In this document: one piece after another, positions 42,331 to 49,826 of the stretch
Layout of the letters: each line of letters starts with the position of its first letter
How positions within the stretch are numbered: position 1 is the stretch's first letter
Assembly (NCBI RefSeq): GCF_002953255.1
Contig: NZ_CP026498.1
Coordinates: 9,450,066 to 9,514,065 of the forward strand
Length of the DNA: 64,000 nucleotides
DNA from: Streptomyces sp. CB01881
Lineage (GTDB): Bacteria; Actinomycetota; Actinomycetes; Streptomycetales; Streptomycetaceae
Direction: 5' to 3'
Position numbers and translations under genes: made by a program
The notes under the pieces: model-generated
Told to the model about the DNA's origin: nothing
What the model saw: the letters and a program-made list of their open reading frames with translations, nothing else
Databases searched by the model: none

Positions 42331-44646
42331 TCACTCCTCCCGGGTGGCCGACCGGGCGGCCACCATCAGCTGGCCGAGCGCCAGCCCTCCGTCGTTGGGC
42401 GGCACCCGGCGGTGCCGCAACACGGTGAAACCGTCCTCCCAGAGGCCGCGCGCGCAGCCCGAGGAGAGCAGCGCATTGGCGAAGACGCCGCCGCTGAGGG
42501 CCACCGTGGTGGTGCCGTGGCGCTCCCGGACGGCCGCGCAGATCCGCCGGACCAGGTCGGCCACCGCGGTGTGGAAGCGCGCGGCGACCAGCCCGGCGCA
42601 GGCGCCCGCGGTCATGTCCGCCACGACCCCGGCCAGCACCGGCCCGGGGTCGGCGGTCCAGCCGTCCTCCCGGGGCAGCAGCCCGAACCCGTAGCCCGCC
42701 GCCGGGCCGAACCCGGCGGCCGCCGCCTCCAGTTCGATCGCTGCCTGGGCCTCGTACCCGGCCCGGTGGCAGACCCCCGCGAGCGAGGACACCGCGTCGA
42801 ACAGCCGCCCCATGCTGGAGGTCGGCACGCAGTTCAGCCCGCGCTCCAACTGTCGTTCCAGTGCCTTGAGTTCGCCTTCGGGGCAGGCCTCGACCGGCGG
42901 CAGTCCGGGCGCCCAGGGCAGCCCGGCCGCCCGCAGGTGCGCAAGCGCCGTCCGGTACGGGCGCTCGACGGCGGCGTCCCCGCCCGGCAGCGGCACGTAC
43001 CCGAGGTGGGCGAGGCGCCGGAACCCGTCGTAGTCGGCCAGCAGCACCTCCCCTCCCCAGATCGCGCCGTCCTCCCCGTAGCCGGTGCCGTCGAAGGCCA
43101 CCCCGAGCACCGGCCGGCCGCCGTCCAGTCCGTGTTCGGCCATCACCGCGGCGATGTGGGCGTGGTGGTGCTGCACCCGGTGCACCGGCCGGCCGGCGGC
43201 CGTCCGCTCGGCGTGCCGGACCGAGCGGTAGCCGGGGTGCCGGTCGGCGACGAGCAGGTCGGGGCGCACCCCGCTGACCATGCCGAGCTGCTCGACCGCG
43301 CGGTCGAAGGCGCGCAGTGTGGCCAGGTCGTCCATGTCGCCGATGTGCCCGGACAGCCAGGCGTAGCCGTCCCGGGCCAGCGCGAAGGTGTTCTTCAGGT
43401 CGCCGCCGACCGCCAGCACGGGACGGACGGGTACCGGCAGCGGGAGCGGCAGCGGGGCGTACCCGCGCGAGCGGCGCAGCGGCAGCTGCTCGCCGTCCAC
43501 CACCCGCACCACGGAGTCCTCGCAGGGCACGTGGATCGGCCGGTCGTGGCGGAGCCAGCCGTCGACCAGCGGGGCGAGTCTGGTCAGCGCCTCCTGGTCG
43601 TCGGTGACGATCGGCTCGCCGGAGAGGTTGGCGCTGGTCATCACCAGGAGGTCCGGCCCTGGGGCGGCGAGCAGCAGGTGGTGCAGCGGTGTGTACGGGA
43701 GCATCACTCCGAGGTCGGGGCTGCCGGGGGCGACCGCCGGGAGTTGCGCGGCGGACCCACCGGGGCGGCGCAGCAGGACGATCGGCCGGACCGCTCCGGT
43801 GAGCAGTTCCCGCTCGACCGGGCCGACCGGCAACAGTCCCTCGACGGTGGTGAGGTGACGGGCCATCAGGGCGAACGGCTTGTCGCCGCGCCGCTTGCGC
43901 CGGCGCAGCAGGGCGACGGCCCGGGCGTCGCGCGCGTCGCAGGCGAGGTGGTAGCCGCCGAGGCCCTTGACGGCGAGGACCGCCCCGTCGGCCAGCAGTC
44001 GGCGGGCCTGCGTCAGCGCTTCCTCCCCGTCCGCATCGGCCCGGCCGGGGACGGTCAGCGCGAGGCGCGGACCGCAGGCGTGGCAGGCGACGGGTTGGGC
44101 GTGGAAGCGGCGGTCGGCGGGGTCGGTGTACTCCCGGGCGCAGTCCGCGCACATCGGGAAGCCCGCCATGGTGGTGTTGGCCCGGTCGTACGGCAGGCCG
44201 GTCACGATGGTGTGCCGGGGGCCGCAGTTGGTGCAGCTGATGAAGGGGTGCCGGTGGCGCCGGTCGGCCGGGTCGGCGAGCTCGGCCAGGCAGTCGGCGC
44301 AGACGGCGACGTCGGGCGGGATCAAGGTGGCGCGGGGGCCGTCGGCCCGGGACGGGGTGATGGTGAAGCCGGTGGCGCCGGTGGCGGCGAGCGGCGCGTG
44401 CTCGACCGAGGCGACCTGGGCGAGCGGCGGTGCGTCGCTGGCCACCCGTCGGCAGAAGGCGTCGAGTGCGTCCCGGTTGCCCTCGACCTCGGCCAGCACG
44501 CCCTCGCCGGTGTTGGTGACGCTGCCGGCCAGCCCGAGTTCGCCGGCCAGGGTGAAGACGAACGGCCGGAAGCCGACCCCCTGGACGAGGCCGCGGACGG
44601 CGACCCGCCGCCGCTCGCGGTCGAGTCCCGGGTGGCCGGCCGTCAC
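42331..44646 (-). CDS. hypF: Carbamoyltransferase HypF
   Basis: A protein of 771 residues with all four parts: acylphosphatase domain (VRGLVQGVGFRPFVF at 18-32), two zinc-finger motifs (CADC...CTNC and CADC...CHAC, about 110-185), YrdC-like domain (about 200-380) and Kae1-like domain (FDGTGYGEDGAIWGGE and the GVFANALL end). It makes carbamoyl-AMP from carbamoyl phosphate and passes the carbamoyl to HypE. Overlaps the hypB stop by four bases. Confidence 0.95.
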   Translation of the reverse strand: MTAGHPGLDRERRRVAVRGLVQGVGFRPFVFTLAGELGLAGSVTNTGEGVLAEVEGNRDALDAFCRRVASDAPPLAQVASVEHAPLAATGATGFTITPSRADGPRATLIPPDVAVCADCLAELADPADRRHRHPFISCTNCGPRHTIVTGLPYDRANTTMAGFPMCADCAREYTDPADRRFHAQPVACHACGPRLALTVPGRADADGEEALTQARRLLADGAVLAVKGLGGYHLACDARDARAVALLRRRKRRGDKPFALMARHLTTVEGLLPVGPVERELLTGAVRPIVLLRRPGGSAAQLPAVAPGSPDLGVMLPYTPLHHLLLAAPGPDLLVMTSANLSGEPIVTDDQEALTRLAPLVDGWLRHDRPIHVPCEDSVVRVVDGEQLPLRRSRGYAPLPLPLPVPVRPVLAVGGDLKNTFALARDGYAWLSGHIGDMDDLATLRAFDRAVEQLGMVSGVRPDLLVADRHPGYRSVRHAERTAAGRPVHRVQHHHAHIAAVMAEHGLDGGRPVLGVAFDGTGYGEDGAIWGGEVLLADYDGFRRLAHLGYVPLPGGDAAVERPYRTALAHLRAAGLPWAPGLPPVEACPEGELKALERQLERGLNCVPTSSMGRLFDAVSSLAGVCHRAGYEAQAAIELEAAAAGFGPAAGYGFGLLPREDGWTADPGPVLAGVVADMTAGACAGLVAARFHTAVADLVRRICAAVRERHGTTTVALSGGVFANALLSSGCARGLWEDGFTVLRHRRVPPNDGGLALGQLMVAARSATREE

Positions 44647-45407
44647 CGGGGCGCCCGCACCGAGTCGTGGTGGTGACCGCCGTCGTGGTGACCACTGTCG
44701 TGGTGGTGACCGCCGCCGTGGTGGGCCGCCATCACCGGCCGGTGCACCCCGGCGCCGTCCAGTACGGCCAGGGCGCGCTCCAGCAGCGCTCCGACGCCGT
44801 CGCCGGTGCGGGCCGAGGTGTGCAGCACCTCCACCCCGGGGTTGACGCGCTGGACGTTCGCCAGGAACGCCGCCTCGTCGAACTCGGCGGGCGCGGCGAG
44901 GTCCGCCTTGGTCACCAGCACCAGGTTGGCCAGCCCGAACGCGGTCGGGTACTTGAGCGGCTTGTCCTCGCCCTCGGTCACCGAGGCCAGCACCACCCGC
45001 AACGATTCACCGAGGTCGTAGGAGGCCGGACAGACCAGGTTGCCGACGTTCTCCACGAACAGCAGCCGGCAGTCCTGCGGCAGCCAGCCGTCCAGGTGCC
45101 CCGCGAGCATCCGCGCCTCCAGGTGGCAGAGCCCGTCGGTGAGCACCTGCTTCACGGGCGCGCCGGAACGGGCCAGCCGCAGCGCGTCGTTCTCGGTGGC
45201 GAGGTCGGCGGTCAGCGCGGCGACCGGCACACCGCGCTGCCGGGCCAGCCCCAACTCGGCCTCCAGCAGGGCGGTTTTGCCGCTGCCCGGGCTGGACAGC
45301 AGGTTCACCGCCACCGTCCCCCGGGCGGTCAGAGCCGCCCGCAGTTCGCGGGCGCTGTCGTCGTTGCGGGCGAGGACCGCCTGGCGGAGGTCGACCGTCT
45401 GACACAT
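44643..45407 (-). CDS. hypB: Nickel-insertion GTPase HypB with C-terminal His-rich tail
   Basis: A protein of 254 residues. Walker A is LLSSPGSGKTALLE (36-49), with FVENVGNLVCP and LVTKADL further on, as in HypB. It inserts nickel into the large subunit with HypA. Unusually, the His-rich nickel-storage segment (HHGGGHHHDSGHHDGGHHH) is at the C-terminus, where most HypB proteins carry it near the N-terminus. The ATG at 45407 starts the conserved MCQTVDL segment. Confidence 0.93.
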   Translation of the reverse strand: MCQTVDLRQAVLARNDDSARELRAALTARGTVAVNLLSSPGSGKTALLEAELGLARQRGVPVAALTADLATENDALRLARSGAPVKQVLTDGLCHLEARMLAGHLDGWLPQDCRLLFVENVGNLVCPASYDLGESLRVVLASVTEGEDKPLKYPTAFGLANLVLVTKADLAAPAEFDEAAFLANVQRVNPGVEVLHTSARTGDGVGALLERALAVLDGAGVHRPVMAAHHGGGHHHDSGHHDGGHHHDSVRAPR

Positions 45408-45436
45408 CGCGTCAGCCTTTCTGTTCGGCCCGGACG

Positions 45437-45817
45437 TCACAGCGCCGGGGCGTGTCCGGAAGACTCTTCCTGAGCCCACTCGACGTCGAGGATCTGGAGC
45501 TCGCGCCCGGACAGCAGCTCGACGCCGCCGCCCCCGGAGCAGTTCGGGCAGCCGAGGTCCGGCGGCATGCCGACGGGCCATTCGACGGCGCAGGGCGCGC
45601 ACCGGGCCCGCGCCACGACCGGCTCGGTGACCAGCGCCGCGCCCTCCACCAGCGTTCCGGCGCAGGCCAGTTCGAAGCAGAAGTCGAGCGCCTCGGGAAC
45701 GACCCCGGCCAACTCGCCCACCTGCAGCCGCACCCGCGCCACCCCGGGAACCCCGTGCTGGCGCGCGGCCTCGTCCACCTGCTCGACGACGGCGGCGGCG
45801 ATCGACATCTCGTGCAT
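45437..45817 (-). CDS. hypA: Nickel chaperone HypA
   Basis: A protein of 126 residues. MHEMSI supplies nickel-binding His2, and the zinc site has CAPC and CPNC pairs (about 73-96). It delivers nickel to the hydrogenase precursor together with HypB, 29 bases downstream. Confidence 0.93.
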   Translation of the reverse strand: MHEMSIAAAVVEQVDEAARQHGVPGVARVRLQVGELAGVVPEALDFCFELACAGTLVEGAALVTEPVVARARCAPCAVEWPVGMPPDLGCPNCSGGGGVELLSGRELQILDVEWAQEESSGHAPAL

Positions 45818-45933
45818 CGGTCCCTTCCCGGGGCGGACGGCAACGGGCCCCATTACAGGCCGCAGTGGCGGCCACGGCTCGAAGCCGCGCCGCCACTGCG
45901 CCCGGGGCTGCACCGTTCGCAGCAATCCGGGCC

Positions 45934-46038
45934 TCACATCCGCGAGATCTTCAGGTACCGCCTGATGTCCGGCAGGCTCTGCCAGACCAGCGCGCCGATC
46001 CCCGCCAGCAGGGCCGCGCAGAACAGTTTCCTCACCAT
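45934..46038 (-). CDS. DUF6893-type mini membrane protein (34 aa)
   Basis: MVRKLFCAALLAGIGALVWQ followed by SLPDIRRYLKISRM: one membrane helix and a basic tail. I recognise this as the small protein annotated DUF6893 in actinobacterial hydrogenase and other loci. Its ATG overlaps the end of the maturation protease gene by seven bases. It could anchor or assist assembly of the enzyme at the membrane; no function is established. Confidence 0.7.
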   Translation of the reverse strand: MVRKLFCAALLAGIGALVWQSLPDIRRYLKISRM

Positions 46039-46538
46039 GGTGTCGTCTCCCTCTCCAATTGCGTGGCCTCGTCCACGACGCGCAGGACCACGTGAACCGC
46101 CTCCTCGACGGCGGCGGCGACGGGCTCGCTCAGCCCGATTCCCTCCTCCAGTGACGCCGGCTCGCAGCCGACCACCAGCACCCGCCCGGGCGGCTCGCCG
46201 CCGGTGCCGGCGGCGAGCGTGGCGAGCAGCCCGAGCACGGCGTCCGGCCCCATCCGGTGCCCGTCCAGCACCGGCGCCTCCAACGGCTCGGCGGCCGCCT
46301 CGATGAGGTAGACCGTGCCGGGCACCCCGCCGCGGCAGGTGGCGTCGACCAGGACGGCGGTCCGGTAGCCGTCGAGCAGCCGGTACGCCAGGTCCACGCC
46401 GCGCACGCCGACGTCGACAATCTCGACGCCGTCCGGCAGCGGGTGGGCACGGATCCGCCGGACGGTCTCGACCCCGAACCCGTCGTCGCCGAGGAAGATG
46501 TTGCCCACCCCGGCGACCAGCACCTTGTTCCCACTCAT
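46032..46538 (-). CDS. Hydrogenase maturation protease (HyaD/HybD/HycI family)
   Basis: A protein of 168 residues with VLVAGVGNIFLGDDGFGVE at the N-terminus (first metal-site acid in LGDDG), VDVGVRGVDLAYRLL and VDATCRGG. The family clips the C-terminal peptide of the large subunit after the DPCxxCxxH motif once nickel is in place. The start at 46538 follows GAGG and overlaps the stop of a 26-residue mini-ORF. Confidence 0.88.
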   Translation of the reverse strand: MSGNKVLVAGVGNIFLGDDGFGVETVRRIRAHPLPDGVEIVDVGVRGVDLAYRLLDGYRTAVLVDATCRGGVPGTVYLIEAAAEPLEAPVLDGHRMGPDAVLGLLATLAAGTGGEPPGRVLVVGCEPASLEEGIGLSEPVAAAVEEAVHVVLRVVDEATQLERETTPW

Positions 46539-46615
46539 GCGCCCACCTCGCTTCGCTCCCCGGGCGCTTCGCGCAACGCACACCTGCCGATGACTCGCTC
46601 GCTCCGCTCACTCAT
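46535..46615 (-). CDS. Nested mini-ORF, SERSER-type peptide (26 aa)
   Basis: Reads MSERSERVIGRCALREAPGE then RSEVGA. Its ATG overlaps the stop of the previous mini-ORF and its TGA overlaps the protease ATG, both by four bases. It resembles the neighbouring 23-residue mini-ORF and the first 13 residues of the DUF6084 protein, so it may be a duplicated gene start serving as a translation relay, or a member of an intergenic repeat family. Whether the peptide itself matters is unknown. Confidence 0.4.
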   Translation of the reverse strand: MSERSERVIGRCALREAPGERSEVGA

Positions 46616-46683
46616 GTGCCCACCTCGCTTCCCCCGCCGGGCGCCTCGCACAACGCACACCTCTCGACGGCGCGCTCGCTCAC
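46612..46683 (-). CDS. Nested mini-ORF, SERSER-type peptide (23 aa)
   Basis: Starts GTG with SERAVERCALCEAPGGGSEV, ending GT. GTGA overlap with the stop of the 456-residue gene and ATGA overlap with the next mini-ORF. About 70 percent identical to the 26-residue mini-ORF at DNA level, from a tandem duplication (46537-46615 and 46612-46683). Confidence 0.4.
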   Translation of the reverse strand: MSERAVERCALCEAPGGGSEVGT

Positions 46684-48050
46684 GACTCCTCCAGCGGGGT
46701 CACCTCGTCGGGCTGGAAGTAGCGGAAGCGTCCCTGCGCCCGCCACAGGTCCGCGCCCGGGTCGTCCTCCACGGTGACGGCCAGGTGCACCGAGCCGTCG
46801 ACGTCGTGCAGCACCGCCTCCACGACGCCGGTGCGCCCGTCCAGGAAGAGGTCCTGGGCGTCGGTGCGCCGCCGTCCTGGTCTCAGCAGCACCCGGCTGC
46901 CGGCGCCGACCGGGTGGCCGTCGACCAGCACCCGGTCCCGCTCGGGGTCGACCTGCGGGTCGTTGCCCGGGTCCCACCAGGGCTGCTCCGCGTCGCCGGC
47001 GCCGCCGGTGACCTCGCGCAGCCCGCGGATGGCGCCGTGCAGGCGTTCCAGCACCTCGGGCGGCATGGTCTCGGCCAGGTCGATCACGGCCCCGGCCCGC
47101 TCGTCGGTGCCCCGGGCCTCCCGTTTCTCGTCCTCGGTCAGGGCCGCCGTCCGCAGCGCCAGGATCTCGTCGATCTCGGTGGCGTCGTAGAGGGTGCCGA
47201 GGCTCTCCGGGGCGATCCGCGGGTGGTCCTCCAGGATGATCGGCGAGGACAGCATCACCTGGTGCCCGCTGTCCGGTCCGGCCAGGACGGGCCAGGTGCG
47301 CTCGTTGCGGCACCGCTCGACGGCCGGCCGGGCCCACTCGGGCGGGTCGGTGACCGACAGGAAGCCGCCGCGTTCCAGTCCGAGCAGCAGGTGGGCGGAG
47401 ACCAGGGAGCGCGGCAGCGCCTCCTCGCGGCCGGCGCGCCGGTGCGGGGTCCACGCGGAGGTGTTCTCCACCACCGCCGTCAGGCGCTGTGCCTGGTACG
47501 GGCCGGGCAGCTCCTCGACCCTCAACCGCACCATGCCGTCGACCCGTTCGCGCCGCCGCACCAGCCGTCCGACGGGCGTGCCGTGCTCGTGCAGCAGCTC
47601 CGTCGTGCCGACGCCCGGCAGCCGGAACCCCCGCTGCACTCCTTCGCCGCTCAATTCCTCGACCGGCAGCAGGAGTTCGATCCGCTCCTCGACGCCCTCG
47701 TCCCATTCGACGAGCACCCGGTCGGCCAGCTCCAGCCGCTCCACGGGCTCGAACCCGCCGGTGGCGGTGGCCCGTTCGACGGTTCGCCGTTGAACGCGCA
47801 GGAAGCGCAGCTCGACCGCCAGCCGGTCGCCCCGGCGCGCCTCCATCACGCACTCGGTGCGCTGGTGGGAGTGCTCGCCGCCCTGCAGGGTGTACTCGGG
47901 CGGCACCAGGACGCCGAACTGCCAGCGCAACCGGTTCTTGGCCGCCGACGCGCGGTACGGGTAGAGCACGTAGCCCTCCAGCAGTACCGCGTCGGCGATC
48001 TGCCGGGCGGCCGTGAAGCCGCGCTCGATCCCGTCGGGGAAGGCGCTCAC
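46680..48050 (-). CDS. Hydrogenase-cluster protein of unknown function (456 aa)
   Basis: GTG start at 48050 overlaps the DUF6084 stop. No signal peptide or membrane helix. It contains VLLEGYVLYPYRASAAKNRLRW near residue 25, a typical conserved opening of this hydrogenase-associated family in actinobacteria, and a C-terminal SH3-like region (GSRVLLRPGRRRTDAQDLFL, GRTGVVEAVLHDVDG). It is rich in charged residues and has few cysteines, so not an electron carrier. A scaffold or maturation role in the group 1h system is inference from synteny. Confidence 0.65.
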   Translation of the reverse strand: MSAFPDGIERGFTAARQIADAVLLEGYVLYPYRASAAKNRLRWQFGVLVPPEYTLQGGEHSHQRTECVMEARRGDRLAVELRFLRVQRRTVERATATGGFEPVERLELADRVLVEWDEGVEERIELLLPVEELSGEGVQRGFRLPGVGTTELLHEHGTPVGRLVRRRERVDGMVRLRVEELPGPYQAQRLTAVVENTSAWTPHRRAGREEALPRSLVSAHLLLGLERGGFLSVTDPPEWARPAVERCRNERTWPVLAGPDSGHQVMLSSPIILEDHPRIAPESLGTLYDATEIDEILALRTAALTEDEKREARGTDERAGAVIDLAETMPPEVLERLHGAIRGLREVTGGAGDAEQPWWDPGNDPQVDPERDRVLVDGHPVGAGSRVLLRPGRRRTDAQDLFLDGRTGVVEAVLHDVDGSVHLAVTVEDDPGADLWRAQGRFRYFQPDEVTPLEES

Positions 48051-48718
48051 CGGACGCCCTCCTCGACCGCCGCCGCGAGCAGTTCGCGCACGGTCGCCTC
48101 CCAGGAGGGCAGGGCCCGCCGGGAGCGGTAGGCCACCAGGTCGTCCATCACGTCGCCGGGCAGGCGGAGCCAGCCGCAGCCGGGGAAGTGCTGGTCGATC
48201 GCCTCCCGCCACACCCGTACCGGCATCCGCACCCGGGCTTCCTTGTCCCAGGGCACCGGGGTGACCTGGAAGCCGCCGGGGCCGGCGAAGGCGGTGCCGG
48301 AGAAGAGCAGCAGCAGCGGCACCTCGCCGCCGTCCAGCGCCCGGAAGTAGCGGGCGGAGGCCACCTCCAGGTCGTAGCTGCACGGCACCGTCAGGTCGGC
48401 CTCGGTCTCCCCGTCGAAGCCGGGCACCAGCAGCGGCACGGTGGCGAACTGGATCGGGTTGAGCGTGGAGGCCCAGCGCTCCCGTTCGCCGAACAGGTCG
48501 GTCAGCCGGCCGCCCTCGGCGGCGGCGTACGACCGGCGGCCCGGTTCGATCCGCAGCTGGCACTGGAGGGCGAGGGCGTGCACCCGGGTGTCGGCCGGCG
48601 CCGTGATCCGCAGCCGGAACACCAGGGTCGGCGCGGCCGCGTACGGGTCGGAGCGCACGCCGGTGCAGGTGAAGCCGAGGGCGCACCTCTCGATGGTTCG
48701 CTCACTCCGTTCACTCAT
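48047..48718 (-). CDS. DUF6084 family hydrogenase-cluster protein
   Basis: A protein of 223 residues starting MSERSERTIERCALGFTCTG. Conserved-looking segments are FGERERWASTLNPIQFA, VPCSYDLEVASARYFRAL and EVPLLLLFSGTAF. I recognise it as the DUF6084 member of the actinobacterial hydrogenase locus; its function is unknown. The N-terminal SERSER peptide recurs in the two mini-ORFs downstream. ATG overlaps the stop of the DUF5947 gene. Confidence 0.7.
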   Translation of the reverse strand: MSERSERTIERCALGFTCTGVRSDPYAAAPTLVFRLRITAPADTRVHALALQCQLRIEPGRRSYAAAEGGRLTDLFGERERWASTLNPIQFATVPLLVPGFDGETEADLTVPCSYDLEVASARYFRALDGGEVPLLLLFSGTAFAGPGGFQVTPVPWDKEARVRMPVRVWREAIDQHFPGCGWLRLPGDVMDDLVAYRSRRALPSWEATVRELLAAAVEEGVR

Positions 48719-49362
48719 GCCGTCACCTCCGCGCGCAGCGGGCGGGCCCGGGCGGCCAACCGTCCGAAGAACGCGTCGAGTTCGGCCCGCGCCTCGGCCC
48801 CGCCGTCGAAGCCGTGCCAGCACTTCCGCAGTCGGCCGACCAGCTCGTAGCAGACGTCGATCGGCACCAGGAAGCACGCGACGTTCCGGTCGGTGCGGCG
48901 CAGCAGCAGCGCCTCGACGTCCGGTTCCAGGGCTGCGGCCAGCCGGCTGGCGCCGAGGGCGCGTTCCCAGGCCTCCTCGTCCACCTCGCTCTCGGTGGCG
49001 CCGGCCGGCCCGGGGTAGAAGGCGAGCAGCCGGTCCAGGGCGGCGTTGCGGAACAGGAACGCCGTGCCGACCGGGATTCCGAGTACCGACCAGGCCCGTT
49101 CGTCCAACCCGCTCTCCGGGTCGGCGAGGTAGCGGTCCGGTACGGTGCGGAAGCGGCCGCCGGCCGCGCCCGGCTGCTGGAACAGCAGGCTGCAGGCGGT
49201 ACAGGTGCAGGCCAGGGCGCGTTCCTCGACGTCCACCAGGTGCCGGTGGCCGGCGGGCAGGTCCCGGCCGCAGAACGCGCACCGCTCGGGCCGCGGCGGT
49301 GCCGGCTCGCGCAGCCGGCGCAGCAGGACGGTCCCGTCGCGGGAGACCCGGCGGGTGTTCAC
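48715..49362 (-). CDS. DUF5947 family protein with zinc-ribbon/rubredoxin-like cysteines
   Basis: A protein of 215 residues. CAFC (about 28-31) and CTCTAC (about 53-58) make a probable zinc ribbon or rubredoxin-like site in the N-terminal quarter, followed by a mostly helical domain (LGIPVGTAFLFRN, VACFLVPIDVCYELVGRL). Found between the NifU-like and DUF6084 genes in group 1h hydrogenase loci. The site could bind iron for electron transfer or cluster delivery, or just structural zinc. Confidence 0.7.
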   Translation of the reverse strand: MNTRRVSRDGTVLLRRLREPAPPRPERCAFCGRDLPAGHRHLVDVEERALACTCTACSLLFQQPGAAGGRFRTVPDRYLADPESGLDERAWSVLGIPVGTAFLFRNAALDRLLAFYPGPAGATESEVDEEAWERALGASRLAAALEPDVEALLLRRTDRNVACFLVPIDVCYELVGRLRKCWHGFDGGAEARAELDAFFGRLAARARPLRAEVTA

Positions 49363-49826
49363 CGGGCCTCCGCGGGCTGCGGAGGGCGGGTGGCGATCTG
49401 GAGCAGCTGCGGGGCGCGCTCCAGCTCCAGGGCCGTCACCTCCGGCGCGTGGCAGGCGAGTGCCGCCTCGACGTCCTGCTCCCCGCAGCCGCAGCCGGAG
49501 GCGGTGCGGCGCAGCCGCAGGGTGCCGGTGTCCGGTTCGAAGCCGAGCACCTCGATCCGCTCGGGAAGGTTGGCGAGCGCCCGGTCGATCCGGGCGGTCA
49601 CGTCCTCGGGGTGCAGGTCGTGCAGGAGCAGCAGCCCGGCCACCGCGGGGTCGTCGAGCATCTGCTCCAGGGCGGGCGGGGGCAGGGCCGGGACGAGCCT
49701 GGCCAGGCCCTCGCCGTAGAACTCCATGAGGTCGCGGACGAGTTGCTCGCCCGCGTGCTCGGCGCCGCTGCCGGCCAGGGCGTCCAGGGCTTCCTGGATC
49801 CGCAGCCCGGTCTGTTCGGCCGTCAT
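49359..49826 (-). CDS. NifU-like protein of the hydrogenase operon
   Basis: A protein of 155 residues. The C-terminal half resembles the NifU/Nfu fold, with SGCGCGEQDVEAALACHAPEV (an altered CxC plus a third Cys) in place of the usual CxxC. It probably assists Fe-S cluster loading of the small subunit, or carries a cluster. ATG at 49826 overlaps the large-subunit stop. Confidence 0.75.
   Translation of the reverse strand: MTAEQTGLRIQEALDALAGSGAEHAGEQLVRDLMEFYGEGLARLVPALPPPALEQMLDDPAVAGLLLLHDLHPEDVTARIDRALANLPERIEVLGFEPDTGTLRLRRTASGCGCGEQDVEAALACHAPEVTALELERAPQLLQIATRPPQPAEAR

Noticed and set aside
42203..44695. An 830-codon frame on the same strand as hypF but out of phase
   Set aside because: Arg/Pro-rich shadow; the hypF frame has every expected domain.
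45437..45937. Longer HypA with about 40 extra N-terminal residues
   Set aside because: HypA needs the N-terminal MHE for nickel binding, so the internal ATG at 45817 is the start.
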